Positions 32,128 to 41,075 of a DNA stretch of 64,000 nt are shown piece by piece (the stretch's first letter is position 1; every line of letters starts with the position of its first letter). Both the position numbers and the translations under genes were made by a program. This stretch comes from Tessaracoccus sp. MC1679. Its GTDB lineage: Bacteria; Actinomycetota; Actinomycetes; Propionibacteriales; Propionibacteriaceae. The notes below the pieces were generated by a model, which did not search any database, was not told the DNA's origin, and worked only from the letters and a program-made list of their open reading frames with translations. Location: positions 372,001 to 436,000 of the forward strand of contig NZ_JACJGB010000001.1 in the NCBI RefSeq assembly GCF_014164775.1. Direction: 5' to 3'.

Positions 32128-33879
32128 TCAGCCGCGGGGCGGTTCGATCCGGAGCGACACACCCTCGCCGATGTCGAGGATCGTCATCATCTCCACCCGC
32201 GCGGACGCGCCGTCGCGCAGGGTGAACGGCGTGCCGTCGGGCGGGATCACGAGAGTGCCGTTGACCGCGTGGAGGTCTCGCACGAGGATATCGCCGCCCC
32301 CTGCCACCTCGACCGCCAGATGGTTGCGCGAAATGTCCAGGTGCGGGCTCGGCACCCGTAGCAGGTCGGCATCGATGAACCCGGCCGCCCGCTTGGGGTC
32401 GCGGCCGATCACGACGGCGGTGGTCACGTTGATGAAGTCACCCGAGTTGGTGTGCACCCCAGCCAGAGGAGGGAGCGGCATGGGGGCCGTCGGGGGTCCG
32501 GCGTGGGTGACGGCCGGCATCGGCGCAGTCGGCGGCCCCGCATCGATGATGGCGGTCATGGGCGCGGTCGGGGGTCCGGCGTCGGTCACGGCCGGCATCG
32601 GCGCCGTCTGGTGCCAGGTGGGTACGCCGACGGTGGGCTCGCTTCCCGGGACCTCCGCGTACCCGCCCAGAAGGGGGGTTGCGTCGTCCAGACCGGGCGC
32701 GTCGGCCAGGCCCCACTCGTCGATGATCGGCTCTGCACGCCGGGCGCGCACAGCAGCGGAATCCGCGCGCATGCCCGCCAGCGCGGACGACATGCGCTCC
32801 ACCGCTTCCGCGATGATCTCCCGTGAGGTGGCCAGGTTCACCCGGACGAACTGCTTCGTCTCCGGTGAGAACTCGCGGCCGAGGTTGAACCGGACACGCC
32901 CCACGTCGTGGAAGTGCTTGCCAGGGCTGTCGAGCCCCAGCGCCGCGCAGTCCAGCCACGCCAGGTATGTGCCTGCGGAGGGCGTGTAGCTGAGCTCAGG
33001 GACCTGCAGTGACAGCTCGTCGGCGAAGAACTCCTTGTTCGCCGCGACCTCCGCAGCCGCCTCGGCCACCCAGTCACGCGCCTCGTTGAGCGCTGCGGAG
33101 TGTGCGAGCACTCCGAAGTAGCTGGCGCCGTCGGGGGTCATGGGGTTGAGCTTCTTCAGCAGCCCGCGGTCGCCGATGATGAGCGCGGCCTTGATCGCCG
33201 CCAGGTTCCAGGACTTCGACGCCGACGTCACGATCAGCGCGTTGGCCGCTCCAGGCACCGCCAGGTAGGGGGTGTGCTCCTCCCCCGCCAAGGGGGCGTG
33301 AATCTCGTCGGAGACCACCACGACGCCGAAACGTTCAGCCAGTTCCGCGACCTTCGCCAGCTCGTCGACGGTGTGGATGGTCCCGTTGGGGTTGTGTGGC
33401 GAGCACAGCAGGTACACCTTCGGCCGCTGCTCGGCGAACGCTGCCTCCAGCCCGTCCAGATCCAACCGATCCGATACCAGCGGCACGTCGGCGATCCGGC
33501 GCCCGGTGCTGGTCACCACGTGCCGGAACGGTGGGTAGATCGGCGAGTTGATCACGACGGCGTCGCCCGGCTCGGAGCAGGCGAGGACCGCCTCGCGCAT
33601 CCCGGTGACCACGTCCGTGGCGAGCTTCTGGTCCGCCACGTCGATCCGCCAGCCCCACTGCCAATCGGCGTAGTCGGCGAATGCCTCCTGGTAGGCAGGC
33701 AGCTCCGGGTAGCCGGTGTCACCGTCGGCCAGCGCCCGTTCCAGCGCTTCCCGGATGGGCGGCGCCAGGTGGGCGTCCATCTCGGCGACGAACAGGGGCA
33801 GCACGTCGGGCTCCCAGCGCCGCCACTTGATGGTGCCGCGCCGGCGCAGCTCGCGAAGGGGGACGTCGAAGATCGCCAT
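32128..33879 (-). CDS. MalY/PatB-type aminotransferase fused to a C-terminal FHA domain
   Basis: A 583-residue fusion. Residues 1-385 are a fold-type I PLP enzyme of the MalY/PatB (cystathionine beta-lyase) group: FVAEMDAHLAPPI, SPHNPNG (160-166), Asp191 in SDEIHAPL and PLP Lys222 in SASKSWN. Residues about 385-425 are a linker, 426-468 three 13-residue repeats of the APMPAVTDAGPPT type. Residues 485-577 form a forkhead-associated phosphothreonine-binding domain with GRDPK, S-R-N-H at 517-520 and NGT at 540-542. Ordinary MalY/PatB enzymes are about 390 residues and lack FHA. The reaction is expected to be C-S lysis of cystathionine or cysteine. The FHA domain suggests recruitment to a Ser/Thr-kinase substrate. 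Monocistronic. Confidence 0.92.
   Translation of the reverse strand: MAIFDVPLRELRRRGTIKWRRWEPDVLPLFVAEMDAHLAPPIREALERALADGDTGYPELPAYQEAFADYADWQWGWRIDVADQKLATDVVTGMREAVLACSEPGDAVVINSPIYPPFRHVVTSTGRRIADVPLVSDRLDLDGLEAAFAEQRPKVYLLCSPHNPNGTIHTVDELAKVAELAERFGVVVVSDEIHAPLAGEEHTPYLAVPGAANALIVTSASKSWNLAAIKAALIIGDRGLLKKLNPMTPDGASYFGVLAHSAALNEARDWVAEAAAEVAANKEFFADELSLQVPELSYTPSAGTYLAWLDCAALGLDSPGKHFHDVGRVRFNLGREFSPETKQFVRVNLATSREIIAEAVERMSSALAGMRADSAAVRARRAEPIIDEWGLADAPGLDDATPLLGGYAEVPGSEPTVGVPTWHQTAPMPAVTDAGPPTAPMTAIIDAGPPTAPMPAVTHAGPPTAPMPLPPLAGVHTNSGDFINVTTAVVIGRDPKRAAGFIDADLLRVPSPHLDISRNHLAVEVAGGGDILVRDLHAVNGTLVIPPDGTPFTLRDGASARVEMMTILDIGEGVSLRIEPPRG
32476..32604 (-). repeat. 39-bp repeats coding the linker between enzyme and FHA domain
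   Basis: Three consecutive 39-bp units encode APM-P/T-A-x-x-D/H-AGPPT, with a partial fourth. They make a Pro/Ala-rich flexible tether between the PLP enzyme and the FHA domain. Threonines recur in each unit and could be phosphorylation sites. Confidence 0.85.
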
Positions 33880-33908
33880 GAGCCCAACCTAGCGAAGTGC
33901 GGCATAAT

Positions 33909-34075
33909 GGACCCGTCCGCACGGCATTGATGAGGCCATCACCTCGGAGCTGCCGGAAGAACGGCGGGGTCACCCCGCTCAGTAGAACCGGCCGCGGCAT
34001 GAACAAGAGGGGCGCCTCGGCGTCCAAGGAGGGTGGTACCGCGGGCTTCGGCTCGTCCCTTCACAGCTCAGCGAA
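33909..34075 (+). promoter_or_regulatory. T-box riboswitch of ileS (ATC specifier)
   Basis: The ileS leader carries the T-box core AAGGAGGGTGGTACCGCGG (34026-34044), whose TGG pairs with the tRNA acceptor end. Upstream, ATGAGGCCATCACC places the isoleucine specifier ATC at 33938-33940 in a very short stem I, followed by a GGAAGAAC loop. This matches the ultrashort actinobacterial ileS T-boxes, which control translation rather than termination; no terminator T-run is seen. Uncharged tRNA-Ile should expose the ribosome site AGAAGGA at 34084. A CATAAT at 33903-33908 may be the -10 box. Confidence 0.93.
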
Positions 34076-34097
34076 GAACGATGAGAAGGACCACCCG

Positions 34098-37000
34098 ATG
34101 ACCGAAGACCCCACCATGGACACCCCCGGCTACCTCGCCGTCCCCGCGCAGGTGGACTTCCCCGCACTTGAGCACGAGATCCTCAGCCTCTGGGGCGAGC
34201 GCGACACCTTCACGCGCTCCCTCGAGCGCACCGCCGGCGGCGAGCCGTGGACGTTCTACGAGGGCCCGCCCACCGCGAACGGTATGCCGGGCACGCACCA
34301 CATCGAGGCCCGCGTCTTCAAGGACCTGTTCCCGCGCTACAAGACGATGCGCGGCCACCGCGTGGAGCGGAAGGCCGGCTGGGACTGCCACGGCCTCCCC
34401 GTCGAGCTGGCGGTGGAGAAGGAACTCGGCTTCTCGGGCAAGGCCGACATCGAGGCCTTCGGCATCGAGGCCTTCAACGCGCAGTGCCGCACCTCCGTGC
34501 TCCGCCACGTCGACGCGTTCACCGAGCTCACCGAGCGGATGGGCTACTGGGTCAACATCGACGAGGCGTACGTGACGATGACGCCTGAGTACGTCGAGTC
34601 CCTGTGGTGGGCGCTGAAGCAGATCCACGGCAAGGGCCTCCTGGAGGAGGACTACCGCGTGGCGCCGTATTGCCCGCGCTGCGGCACGGCACTCTCGGAC
34701 CACGAGCTCGCGCAGGGCTACGAGGACATCACCGACCCGTCGATCTACGTGCGCTTCCCGCTCACCTCCGGCCCGCTCGCCGGCGAAGTGGACCTGCTGG
34801 TGTGGACGACGACGCCGTGGACGCTGGTCAGCAACACCGCCGTCGCGGTGCACCCGGAGGTCACCTACCGGGTGGCGACCCACCCGGAGCAGAAGGCCCT
34901 GGTCATCGCCGAGCCCCTGGCCGACAAGGTGCTCGGCGACGAGTGGACCCTCACCGACACCTTCACCGGCCGCGACCTTGAACGTTGGGCCTACCAGCGC
35001 CCCCTCGAGCTGGTGGAGTTCCCGGCACCCGCCCACTTCGTGGTGCTCGCCGAGTACGTCACCACCGAGGACGGCTCCGGCCTCGTGCACCAGGCGCCGG
35101 CGTTCGGCGAGGACGACATGCACGTCTGCCGCGCCTACGGCCTCCCGTTCGTCAATCCCGTGCGCCGCGACGGCACCTTCGACGAGGACCTCGACCTGGT
35201 CGGCGGACAGTTCTTCAAGGACGCAGACAAGGCGATCGTCGCCGACCTCCAGGCCCGCGGCCTCATGTTCCGGGTGCTGGACTACACGCACAGCTACCCG
35301 CACTGCTGGCGCTGCCACACCCCGTTGCTCTACTACGCCATGCCGTCGTGGTACATCCGCACCACCAAGATCAAGGACCAGTTGCTCGCGGAGAACGAGG
35401 CCACCACCTGGCACCCGGAGACCATCAAGCACGGCCGCTTCGGTGACTGGCTGAACAACAACGTGGACTGGGCGCTCTCGCGGACCCGGTACTGGGGCAC
35501 CCCGCTGCCGATCTGGCGCTGCGAGGACGACCATCAGGTGTGCGTCGGGTCCCGTGCCGAGCTGAGCGAGCTCACCGGTACCGACCAGAGCGCGCTGGAT
35601 CCGCACCGCCCCTTCGTCGACGACATCGCCTTCCCCTGCCCCACCTGCGGGAAGGAATCGCGGCGCGTTCCGGAGGTGATCGACGCCTGGTTCGACTCCG
35701 GCGCCATGCCGTTCGCCCAATGGGGCTACCCGCACGTGCCCGGCTCCGAGGAGGTGTTCGCCGAGCGCTACCCGGCGGACTTCATCTGCGAGGCCATCGA
35801 CCAGACCCGCGGCTGGTTCTATTCCCTGATGGCAATCGGCACGCTGGTATTCGAGCAGTCCTCCTACCGCAACGTCGTCTGCCTCGGACACATCCTCGCC
35901 GACGACGGGCGCAAGATGAGCAAGCATCTCGGCAACGTCCTGGAGCCGATCCCGCTCATGGATCAGCACGGCGCGGACGCGGTGCGCTGGTTCATGGCCT
36001 GCTCCGGCTCGCCGTGGGTGGCCCGTCGCGTGGGCCACCAGGCCATCGGCGAGACGGTCCGCAAGGTGCTGCTCACCTACTGGAACACCGTGGCCTTCCA
36101 CACCCTCTACGCGCGAGCCGCGAACTGGACGCCCTCGGGCGAGGCGCCGCCGGTGTCCGAGCGGCACGTGCTGGACGTCTGGCTCACCTCGGCCACCCAC
36201 CAGCTCATCGTCGACACCACCCGCGCCCTCGACAATTTCGACACCCAGCACTATGGCGCGGTGCTCAGCCAGTTCATCGACACGCTGTCCAACTGGCACG
36301 TGCGCCGCTCCCGCCGCCGGTTCTGGGCGGGCGACGACGGCGCCCTCTGGACGCTGCACGAGACGCTCAATGTGCTCACCCGCCTGCTGGCGCCGATCAT
36401 GCCGTTCGTCACCGAGCGCGTGTGGCAGGACCTGTTCTACGCGGCGGATCCCGAGGGCCCGGACTCTGTGCACCTCGCGGACTGGCCGGTGGCCGACGAG
36501 TCGCTCATCATCCCCGAGCTCAGCGAGGCGATGGAGCTGACCCGCCGCACCGTCGAACTGGGCCGCGCGGCCCGGGCAGAGTCGAAGGTGAAGATCCGGC
36601 AGGCGCTGCGTCGGATGCTGGTGCCGTCGACGATCTTCGAGCGACTCTCGCCTGACCTGCAGGCCGAGATCCGCGCCGAGCTCAACGTGGAGTCCATCGA
36701 GTCGTTCGCCGCCCACGGTGATCTGGTGGACTACTTCGCCAAGGGCAACTTCCGCAACCTCGGCAAAAGGTTCGGTAAGCGGACCCCGACCGTCGCCAAG
36801 GCGATCACCGAGTTGGACGCTGCCTGGCTGGCCACCCAGCTCCGCGACCTCGGCCGCGCGGTGCTCGACGTGGAGGGTGAGGCCGTGGAGGTCACGCCGG
36901 AGGACGTGCTCATCACGGAGCGCCCGCGCGAGGGCTGGTCGGTGGTCAACGAGCAGGGCGAGACGGTGGCTCTCGACCTCGAGCTCACGCCCGAGCTGCT

Positions 37001-37247
37001 CCGCTCGGGTCTGGCTCGCGAGGCCATCCGGTTCATCCAGGAGTCGCGGAAGCGCGCGGGCCTGAACGTGTCGGACCGGATCATGGTGGAGCTCGAGGCG
37101 GACGCCGAGCTGGCGGAGGCCGTCGAGGCTCACCGGCAGTTCATCACCGACGAGGTGCTGGCGGTTGCGCTGACCGTCGGCCCCGTCGAGGCTCCCACGG
37201 ACGAGGACAGCGAACTCGGCCTCAGGGTGGCCCTGCGCAAGGCCTGA
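34098..37247 (+). CDS. ileS: Isoleucyl-tRNA synthetase (eukaryotic-like type)
   Basis: Class I synthetase charging tRNA-Ile, 1049 residues. The N-terminal active site has the HIGH-equivalent GMPGTHH (62-68); the editing domain lies about 190-400; KMSKH at 606-610 is the second signature, and a tRNA-binding and C-terminal domain follow. Motifs such as YKTMRGHRVERKAGWDCHG mark the eukaryotic-like IleS2 class, common in actinobacteria and known for lower mupirocin sensitivity. The reading frame is open back into the leader, but the ATG at 34098 after AGAAGGA is chosen because the upstream part is the T-box. Confidence 0.96.
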   Translation: MTEDPTMDTPGYLAVPAQVDFPALEHEILSLWGERDTFTRSLERTAGGEPWTFYEGPPTANGMPGTHHIEARVFKDLFPRYKTMRGHRVERKAGWDCHGLPVELAVEKELGFSGKADIEAFGIEAFNAQCRTSVLRHVDAFTELTERMGYWVNIDEAYVTMTPEYVESLWWALKQIHGKGLLEEDYRVAPYCPRCGTALSDHELAQGYEDITDPSIYVRFPLTSGPLAGEVDLLVWTTTPWTLVSNTAVAVHPEVTYRVATHPEQKALVIAEPLADKVLGDEWTLTDTFTGRDLERWAYQRPLELVEFPAPAHFVVLAEYVTTEDGSGLVHQAPAFGEDDMHVCRAYGLPFVNPVRRDGTFDEDLDLVGGQFFKDADKAIVADLQARGLMFRVLDYTHSYPHCWRCHTPLLYYAMPSWYIRTTKIKDQLLAENEATTWHPETIKHGRFGDWLNNNVDWALSRTRYWGTPLPIWRCEDDHQVCVGSRAELSELTGTDQSALDPHRPFVDDIAFPCPTCGKESRRVPEVIDAWFDSGAMPFAQWGYPHVPGSEEVFAERYPADFICEAIDQTRGWFYSLMAIGTLVFEQSSYRNVVCLGHILADDGRKMSKHLGNVLEPIPLMDQHGADAVRWFMACSGSPWVARRVGHQAIGETVRKVLLTYWNTVAFHTLYARAANWTPSGEAPPVSERHVLDVWLTSATHQLIVDTTRALDNFDTQHYGAVLSQFIDTLSNWHVRRSRRRFWAGDDGALWTLHETLNVLTRLLAPIMPFVTERVWQDLFYAADPEGPDSVHLADWPVADESLIIPELSEAMELTRRTVELGRAARAESKVKIRQALRRMLVPSTIFERLSPDLQAEIRAELNVESIESFAAHGDLVDYFAKGNFRNLGKRFGKRTPTVAKAITELDAAWLATQLRDLGRAVLDVEGEAVEVTPEDVLITERPREGWSVVNEQGETVALDLELTPELLRSGLAREAIRFIQESRKRAGLNVSDRIMVELEADAELAEAVEAHRQFITDEVLAVALTVGPVEAPTDEDSELGLRVALRKA

Positions 37248-37254
37248 CCACCTG

Positions 37255-37294
37255 CCGTGGGCGTCGGACCCTTGACAGGTCACGACGTCCACGG
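37255..37294 (+). terminator. Hairpin after ileS
   Basis: CCGTGGGCGTCG (37255-37266) pairs with CGACGTCCACGG (37283-37294) with one G:T pair, eight bases after the ileS stop. No T-run follows, so it is a terminator candidate of the GC-rich kind. Confidence 0.5.
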
Positions 37295-37368
37295 TTGACT
37301 CGCTACATCCATTGTGTGGTCACCACCAGTCCCAACACGCCGGATATGGGGGGACGAGGAGGCTGCCG

Positions 37369-38364
37369 TCACCCCAGGTCGACGGTGGCCTCCTGGTGTG
37401 TCATGCCTGCCTGATGCAGGCACGCCTCCGCGATCCGCATCACCTCGAGCGTGTCGTTGAGGGGCATCGTCGGGGATTCCGTCAGCCCCTCGCGGATGCG
37501 CTGGGTCACCTCCGCGAACTCGTGGGAGTACCCGCGCCCCGTCGGCATCGCCTCGATGATCCGGGGAAGCACCCCGTTGCGATGCACGGTGAGCATCGAC
37601 GGGTGGTGGAAGCGGGGCTCCACCTCGATCCAGCCCTTCGTCCCGACGATGACCATCCGGCCAGGGCCGTAGCCGTCGAACCCGAACGTCAGCGACGACA
37701 GGGCATCACCGGCGTGCACGAGGTTGACCGCCGAGGCCCGCTCGACACCCGACGGGTACAGCCGGGACCGGCTGCAGATCTCCTTCGCGTCTCCGAGGAA
37801 GGCCTGCGCGAAGCTGATCGGATAGACGCCGAGGTCCAGGATCGCGCCGCCGCCGAGCTCGGGCGCAAAGAGGCGGTGTTCGGGTTGGTACTCGCGGAAC
37901 GAGTAGAGGTCGCCTTGGACGCCGACGACGTCGCCGATCCGTCCCCAGGCCACCACCTCGCGCGCGGCGGCGATCACGGGGAGGAACCGGGTCCACATCG
38001 CCTCCATCGCGAACACGCCCTTCGCGCGGGCGGCATCGACCACCTGCTGGGTCCCGGCGAGGGTGGCGGTGAAGGCCTTCTCAACCAGGACGGCCTTGCC
38101 GTTGGCGATGGCCGCGAGAGCCACGTCGCGGTGCTGCGGGTGAGGCGTGGCGATGTAGACCACGTCGACAGCTGGGGACTCGAGCAGCTCGCGGTAGGAG
38201 CCGAACGCGAGCCTGATGTCGTGGTGGGCGGCGAACTCCTGCGCCTTGCCCCTGGTCCGCGACGCGACGGCCACCAACTCCGCCCCGGGGACGAACTGGA
38301 AGTCACCGGCGACGCCTTGCGCGATAGCGCCTGTTCCTACGATCCCCCACCGGACGGTATTCAT
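37369..38364 (-). CDS. Gfo/Idh/MocA family oxidoreductase
   Basis: A 331-residue NAD(P)-dependent dehydrogenase of sugars or polyols. The Rossmann motif GIVGTGAIAQGVA opens the protein, and the family's EKP catalytic lysine appears as VEKAFTA near residue 95. GGGAILDLGVYPISFA is the second conserved active-site block. The substrate cannot be named: relatives include trans-1,2-dihydrobenzenediol dehydrogenase-like and inositol or glucose-fructose oxidoreductases. Stands alone, convergent with ileS. Confidence 0.88.
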   Translation of the reverse strand: MNTVRWGIVGTGAIAQGVAGDFQFVPGAELVAVASRTRGKAQEFAAHHDIRLAFGSYRELLESPAVDVVYIATPHPQHRDVALAAIANGKAVLVEKAFTATLAGTQQVVDAARAKGVFAMEAMWTRFLPVIAAAREVVAWGRIGDVVGVQGDLYSFREYQPEHRLFAPELGGGAILDLGVYPISFAQAFLGDAKEICSRSRLYPSGVERASAVNLVHAGDALSSLTFGFDGYGPGRMVIVGTKGWIEVEPRFHHPSMLTVHRNGVLPRIIEAMPTGRGYSHEFAEVTQRIREGLTESPTMPLNDTLEVMRIAEACLHQAGMTHQEATVDLG

Positions 38365-38432
38365 GGCCCCAGGCTAGTGCCGGACTCCTGCCCAGGTGTG
38401 GGAACCTCGTCGGGATATCCGGTCGGGGAGTG

Positions 38433-39605
38433 TCAGCCACAGGCGATGAGGTAGAGGCGCTCGACCGGCTCGTCGTCGGAGACCAGGTAGGTCTCGACGT
38501 AGCCGAGACCCGCCGCCTCCACCGCCCTGCGCACCTCCGCCACGTCGTGCCGCACGAAAGTCAGATTGACTGCGTGCCCGAACCACTCGTCGCGCCTGTC
38601 CAGGGTTGCGCCGGTTTCCATCGCCAGGGCGAGCACCCCGTCGGGCAGCAGCACCTCCGCGAGGCCGCGGATGATTCCCCCGAGCTCGCTGGGCGCGAAG
38701 TGCGCCAACGAGTGCCAGGCCACGACGGCGCCCCACCCGGCGGCGGTCGTGGGGCGCAGCAGCCGGCGCATGTCGCCCACCTCGACGTCGATGTTCGGGT
38801 GCCGGGCGGCGGCCTCCGCGATCATCGCCGTCGAGACGTCGATGCCCACCGGATCAGCGCCCTCCTCGGCCAGGAACGCCGTGACCGCGCCCGCCCCGCA
38901 GCCGACGTCGGCGGTGCGATGCGGGCCGGCGAGCTTGACTATCCGGGCCAGGAACCACTCCTCGAACTCCCCCAGCGCCCGGCGGTCCTCCGCGTAGGCC
39001 GCCGCGACAGCGTCGTAGGCGGCCACGACGTCGGCATCGCGCGCGGCCGCCCCCTCCGCCAGCACCTGTTCGCGGTCAACGCCGGCCGGAGCCGCGCCGA
39101 CGGGCGGCTCACCGAGGAGATGCAGCCACCGGGCGTCCTGCTGCCCGGGTTTGCGTTCGAGTTGAATCACGAGGGGCTCCTCGCGAGCCACCATCGACGC
39201 CAGGCACGCCTCGACGGCCGCCCGATCCGCGAAGGGGCGCAGCCGCTCGGCGCGGGTCTTCAGCTCGCCCGCGGACTGCGGGCCGCGCAGCAGCAGCAGC
39301 GTGAGCAGCGCCCGTTCGTCGTCGGCGAGCCCCAGCGCCGGCACCACCGACTGCGCGTACTTGAGGGTGCGTTTGCCGTAGTCAAGCCAGGTCACCCGCA
39401 CCCAGCCGCGTTCCTTCAGGGAGCGCAGCGCGTCCTGCACGGTCCGCTCGTCGTACTCGACGACGGGCTCGCGGCTGTTCTTCTGGTTGCAGGCGCTGCG
39501 GAGCGCGTTGAGGGTGAGGGGGTAGGTGTCCGGGACGGTGATCTCCTTCTCCAGGAGGCACCCGAGCACGCGCTGTTCTTCGGCGGTGAGGATCGGCAGC
39601 GTCAC
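38433..39605 (-). CDS. YceH (DUF480) domain fused to a SAM-dependent methyltransferase
   Basis: A 390-residue two-part protein. Residues 1 to about 165 are DUF480/YceH, a tandem winged-helix domain (LTAEEQRVLGCLLEKE, CNQKNSREPVVEYDE). Residues about 190-390 are a class I methyltransferase with motif I ADVGCGAGAV (232-241) and GIDVSTAMIAEA. The target of methylation is unknown; the winged helices suggest DNA or RNA binding. The GTG start at 39605 gives MTLPILTAEEQ. The gene diverges from lysC with only 81 bases between, so the two share a promoter region. Confidence 0.88.
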   Translation of the reverse strand: MTLPILTAEEQRVLGCLLEKEITVPDTYPLTLNALRSACNQKNSREPVVEYDERTVQDALRSLKERGWVRVTWLDYGKRTLKYAQSVVPALGLADDERALLTLLLLRGPQSAGELKTRAERLRPFADRAAVEACLASMVAREEPLVIQLERKPGQQDARWLHLLGEPPVGAAPAGVDREQVLAEGAAARDADVVAAYDAVAAAYAEDRRALGEFEEWFLARIVKLAGPHRTADVGCGAGAVTAFLAEEGADPVGIDVSTAMIAEAAARHPNIDVEVGDMRRLLRPTTAAGWGAVVAWHSLAHFAPSELGGIIRGLAEVLLPDGVLALAMETGATLDRRDEWFGHAVNLTFVRHDVAEVRRAVEAAGLGYVETYLVSDDEPVERLYLIACG

Positions 39606-39686
39606 ACGCCTGACCCTACCCTCGGACGAAGTTCCCGCCCATGCCCCGCGGCAACTATCCTGTGACGGGTTCCAGGGAGGTCTTGC

Positions 39687-40961
39687 ATGGGTCGCATTGT
39701 CCAGAAGTTCGGTGGGTCGTCGGTGGCCGACGCCGAGTCGATCAAGCGCGTCGCGCGGCGCATCGCCCGCACCCGGGCGGACGGCCACGACGTGATCATC
39801 GTCATCTCGGCCATGGGAGATACCACCGACGAGCTGATGGATCTGGCGCTTCAGGTCTCCCCGCAGCCGAAGTCGCGGGAGCTGGACATGCTGCTCACGA
39901 CGGGAGAGCGCCAGTCCGCCGCCCTGCTGGCGATGGCGCTGTCGGACCTCGGCGTGGACGCCGTGTCCTACACCGGCTCACAGGCGGGCGTGATCACCAC
40001 CCCCACCCACGGCAACGCCCGCATCATCGACATCACCCCCGGCCGCGTCGAGAAGGCGCTGGAGGAGGGCAACGTGGCCATCGTGGCCGGCTTCCAGGGC
40101 GTGTCGCAGACCACCAAGGACGTCACGACGTTGGGTCGCGGCGCCTCGGACACCACGGCCGTCGCGTTGGCCGCGGCCCTCGGCGCGGACTTCTGCGAGA
40201 TCTACTCCGACGTCGACGGCGTCTACACCGCGGACCCGCGGATCGTCCCGTCGGCGCGCCACATCCGCGCCATCGGGTACGAGGACATGATGGAGATGGC
40301 CGCCTCGGGCGCCAAGATCCTCCACTTGCGCTGCGTCGAGTACGCGCGCCGCGAAGGGGTGCCGGTCCACGTGCGCTCCTCCTTCTCAGACAAGCCGGGT
40401 ACCTGGGTGAAGAGCCAGGACGAGATCGACAAGGACGAATCCATGGAAGAAGCCATCATCACCGGTGTCGCGCACGATCGTGGCGAGGCCAAGGTCACGG
40501 TCGCGGGTGTCCCGGACAAGATCGGCGAGGCCGCGCGCATCTTCAAGGCCATCGCGGAGCACGACATCAACATCGACATGATCGTGCAGAACGTCTCCCG
40601 TCTCTCGGACGTGCGCACCGACATCTCCTTCACGCTGCCCATGGCCGACGGGGCCCGCGCCATCGCCGCGCTCGAGAACATCAAGGACGAGGTCGGCTAC
40701 GACGAGCTGCTCTACGACGACCAGATCGGCAAGGTGTCCGTGGTGGGCGTGGGGATGCGCTCCCACCCGGGCGTGTCGGCCACCTTCTTCGAGGCGCTGG
40801 CCGGAGCGGAGGTCAACCTGCAGATGATCTCCACCTCGGAAATCCGGATCTCGGTCATCGTGGGAGCCGACGAGGTGGATCGGGCCGTCCAGGCCGCCCA
40901 TTCCGCCTTCGGTCTGGACGCCGACGAGGCCGCGACCGTCTACGCGGGCACCGGCCGCTGA
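39687..40961 (+). CDS. lysC: Aspartate kinase
   Basis: Phosphorylates aspartate, the first step to lysine, threonine, methionine and diaminopimelate. The 424-residue protein has KFGGSSVAD at the N-terminus, [25 protein letters not shown] and two C-terminal ACT domains (from about residue 265) for feedback control. Many actinobacteria have asd directly after lysC; here a tandem repeat and an unrelated lipoprotein gene follow. An internal start for a separate ACT-only beta subunit is possible at ATG 40443 ([10 protein letters not shown]), as known in Corynebacterium. Confidence 0.95.
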   Translation: MGRIVQKFGGSSVADAESIKRVARRIARTRADGHDVIIVISAMGDTTDELMDLALQVSPQPKSRELDMLLTTGERQSAALLAMALSDLGVDAVSYTGSQAGVITTPTHGNARIIDITPGRVEKALEEGNVAIVAGFQGVSQTTKDVTTLGRGASDTTAVALAAALGADFCEIYSDVDGVYTADPRIVPSARHIRAIGYEDMMEMAASGAKILHLRCVEYARREGVPVHVRSSFSDKPGTWVKSQDEIDKDESMEEAIITGVAHDRGEAKVTVAGVPDKIGEAARIFKAIAEHDINIDMIVQNVSRLSDVRTDISFTLPMADGARAIAALENIKDEVGYDELLYDDQIGKVSVVGVGMRSHPGVSATFFEALAGAEVNLQMISTSEIRISVIVGADEVDRAVQAAHSAFGLDADEAATVYAGTGR

Positions 40962-40994
40962 TCGGAGCCCTGCGGCGGAGGCCGCGTTCGGGGG

Positions 40995-41044
40995 GTGGCC
41001 GGGGCGTGGCCGGGGCGTGGCCGGGGCGTGGCCGGGGCGTGGCC
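40995..41044 (+). repeat. 11-bp tandem repeat abutting a candidate -10 box
   Basis: Four and a half exact copies of GTGGCCGGGGC run from 40995 to 41044, directly before TATAGT (41045-41050), a -10-like hexamer for the downstream lipoprotein gene. The period is about one helical turn. It could phase protein binding or change promoter strength by copy number. Confidence 0.85.
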
Positions 41045-41075
41045 TATAGTTGCCTGGCTCACCCGGAGGAAGCCA

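Noticed and set aside
33897-34097. Extension of ileS into the upstream open frame
   Set aside because: The extra segment is the T-box leader with specifier and T-box core; the ATG at 34098 has its own ribosome site.
34068-37292. A 1074-codon open frame antisense to ileS
   Set aside because: Low-complexity composition typical of high-GC antisense shadows, while ileS on the plus strand is complete and recognised.
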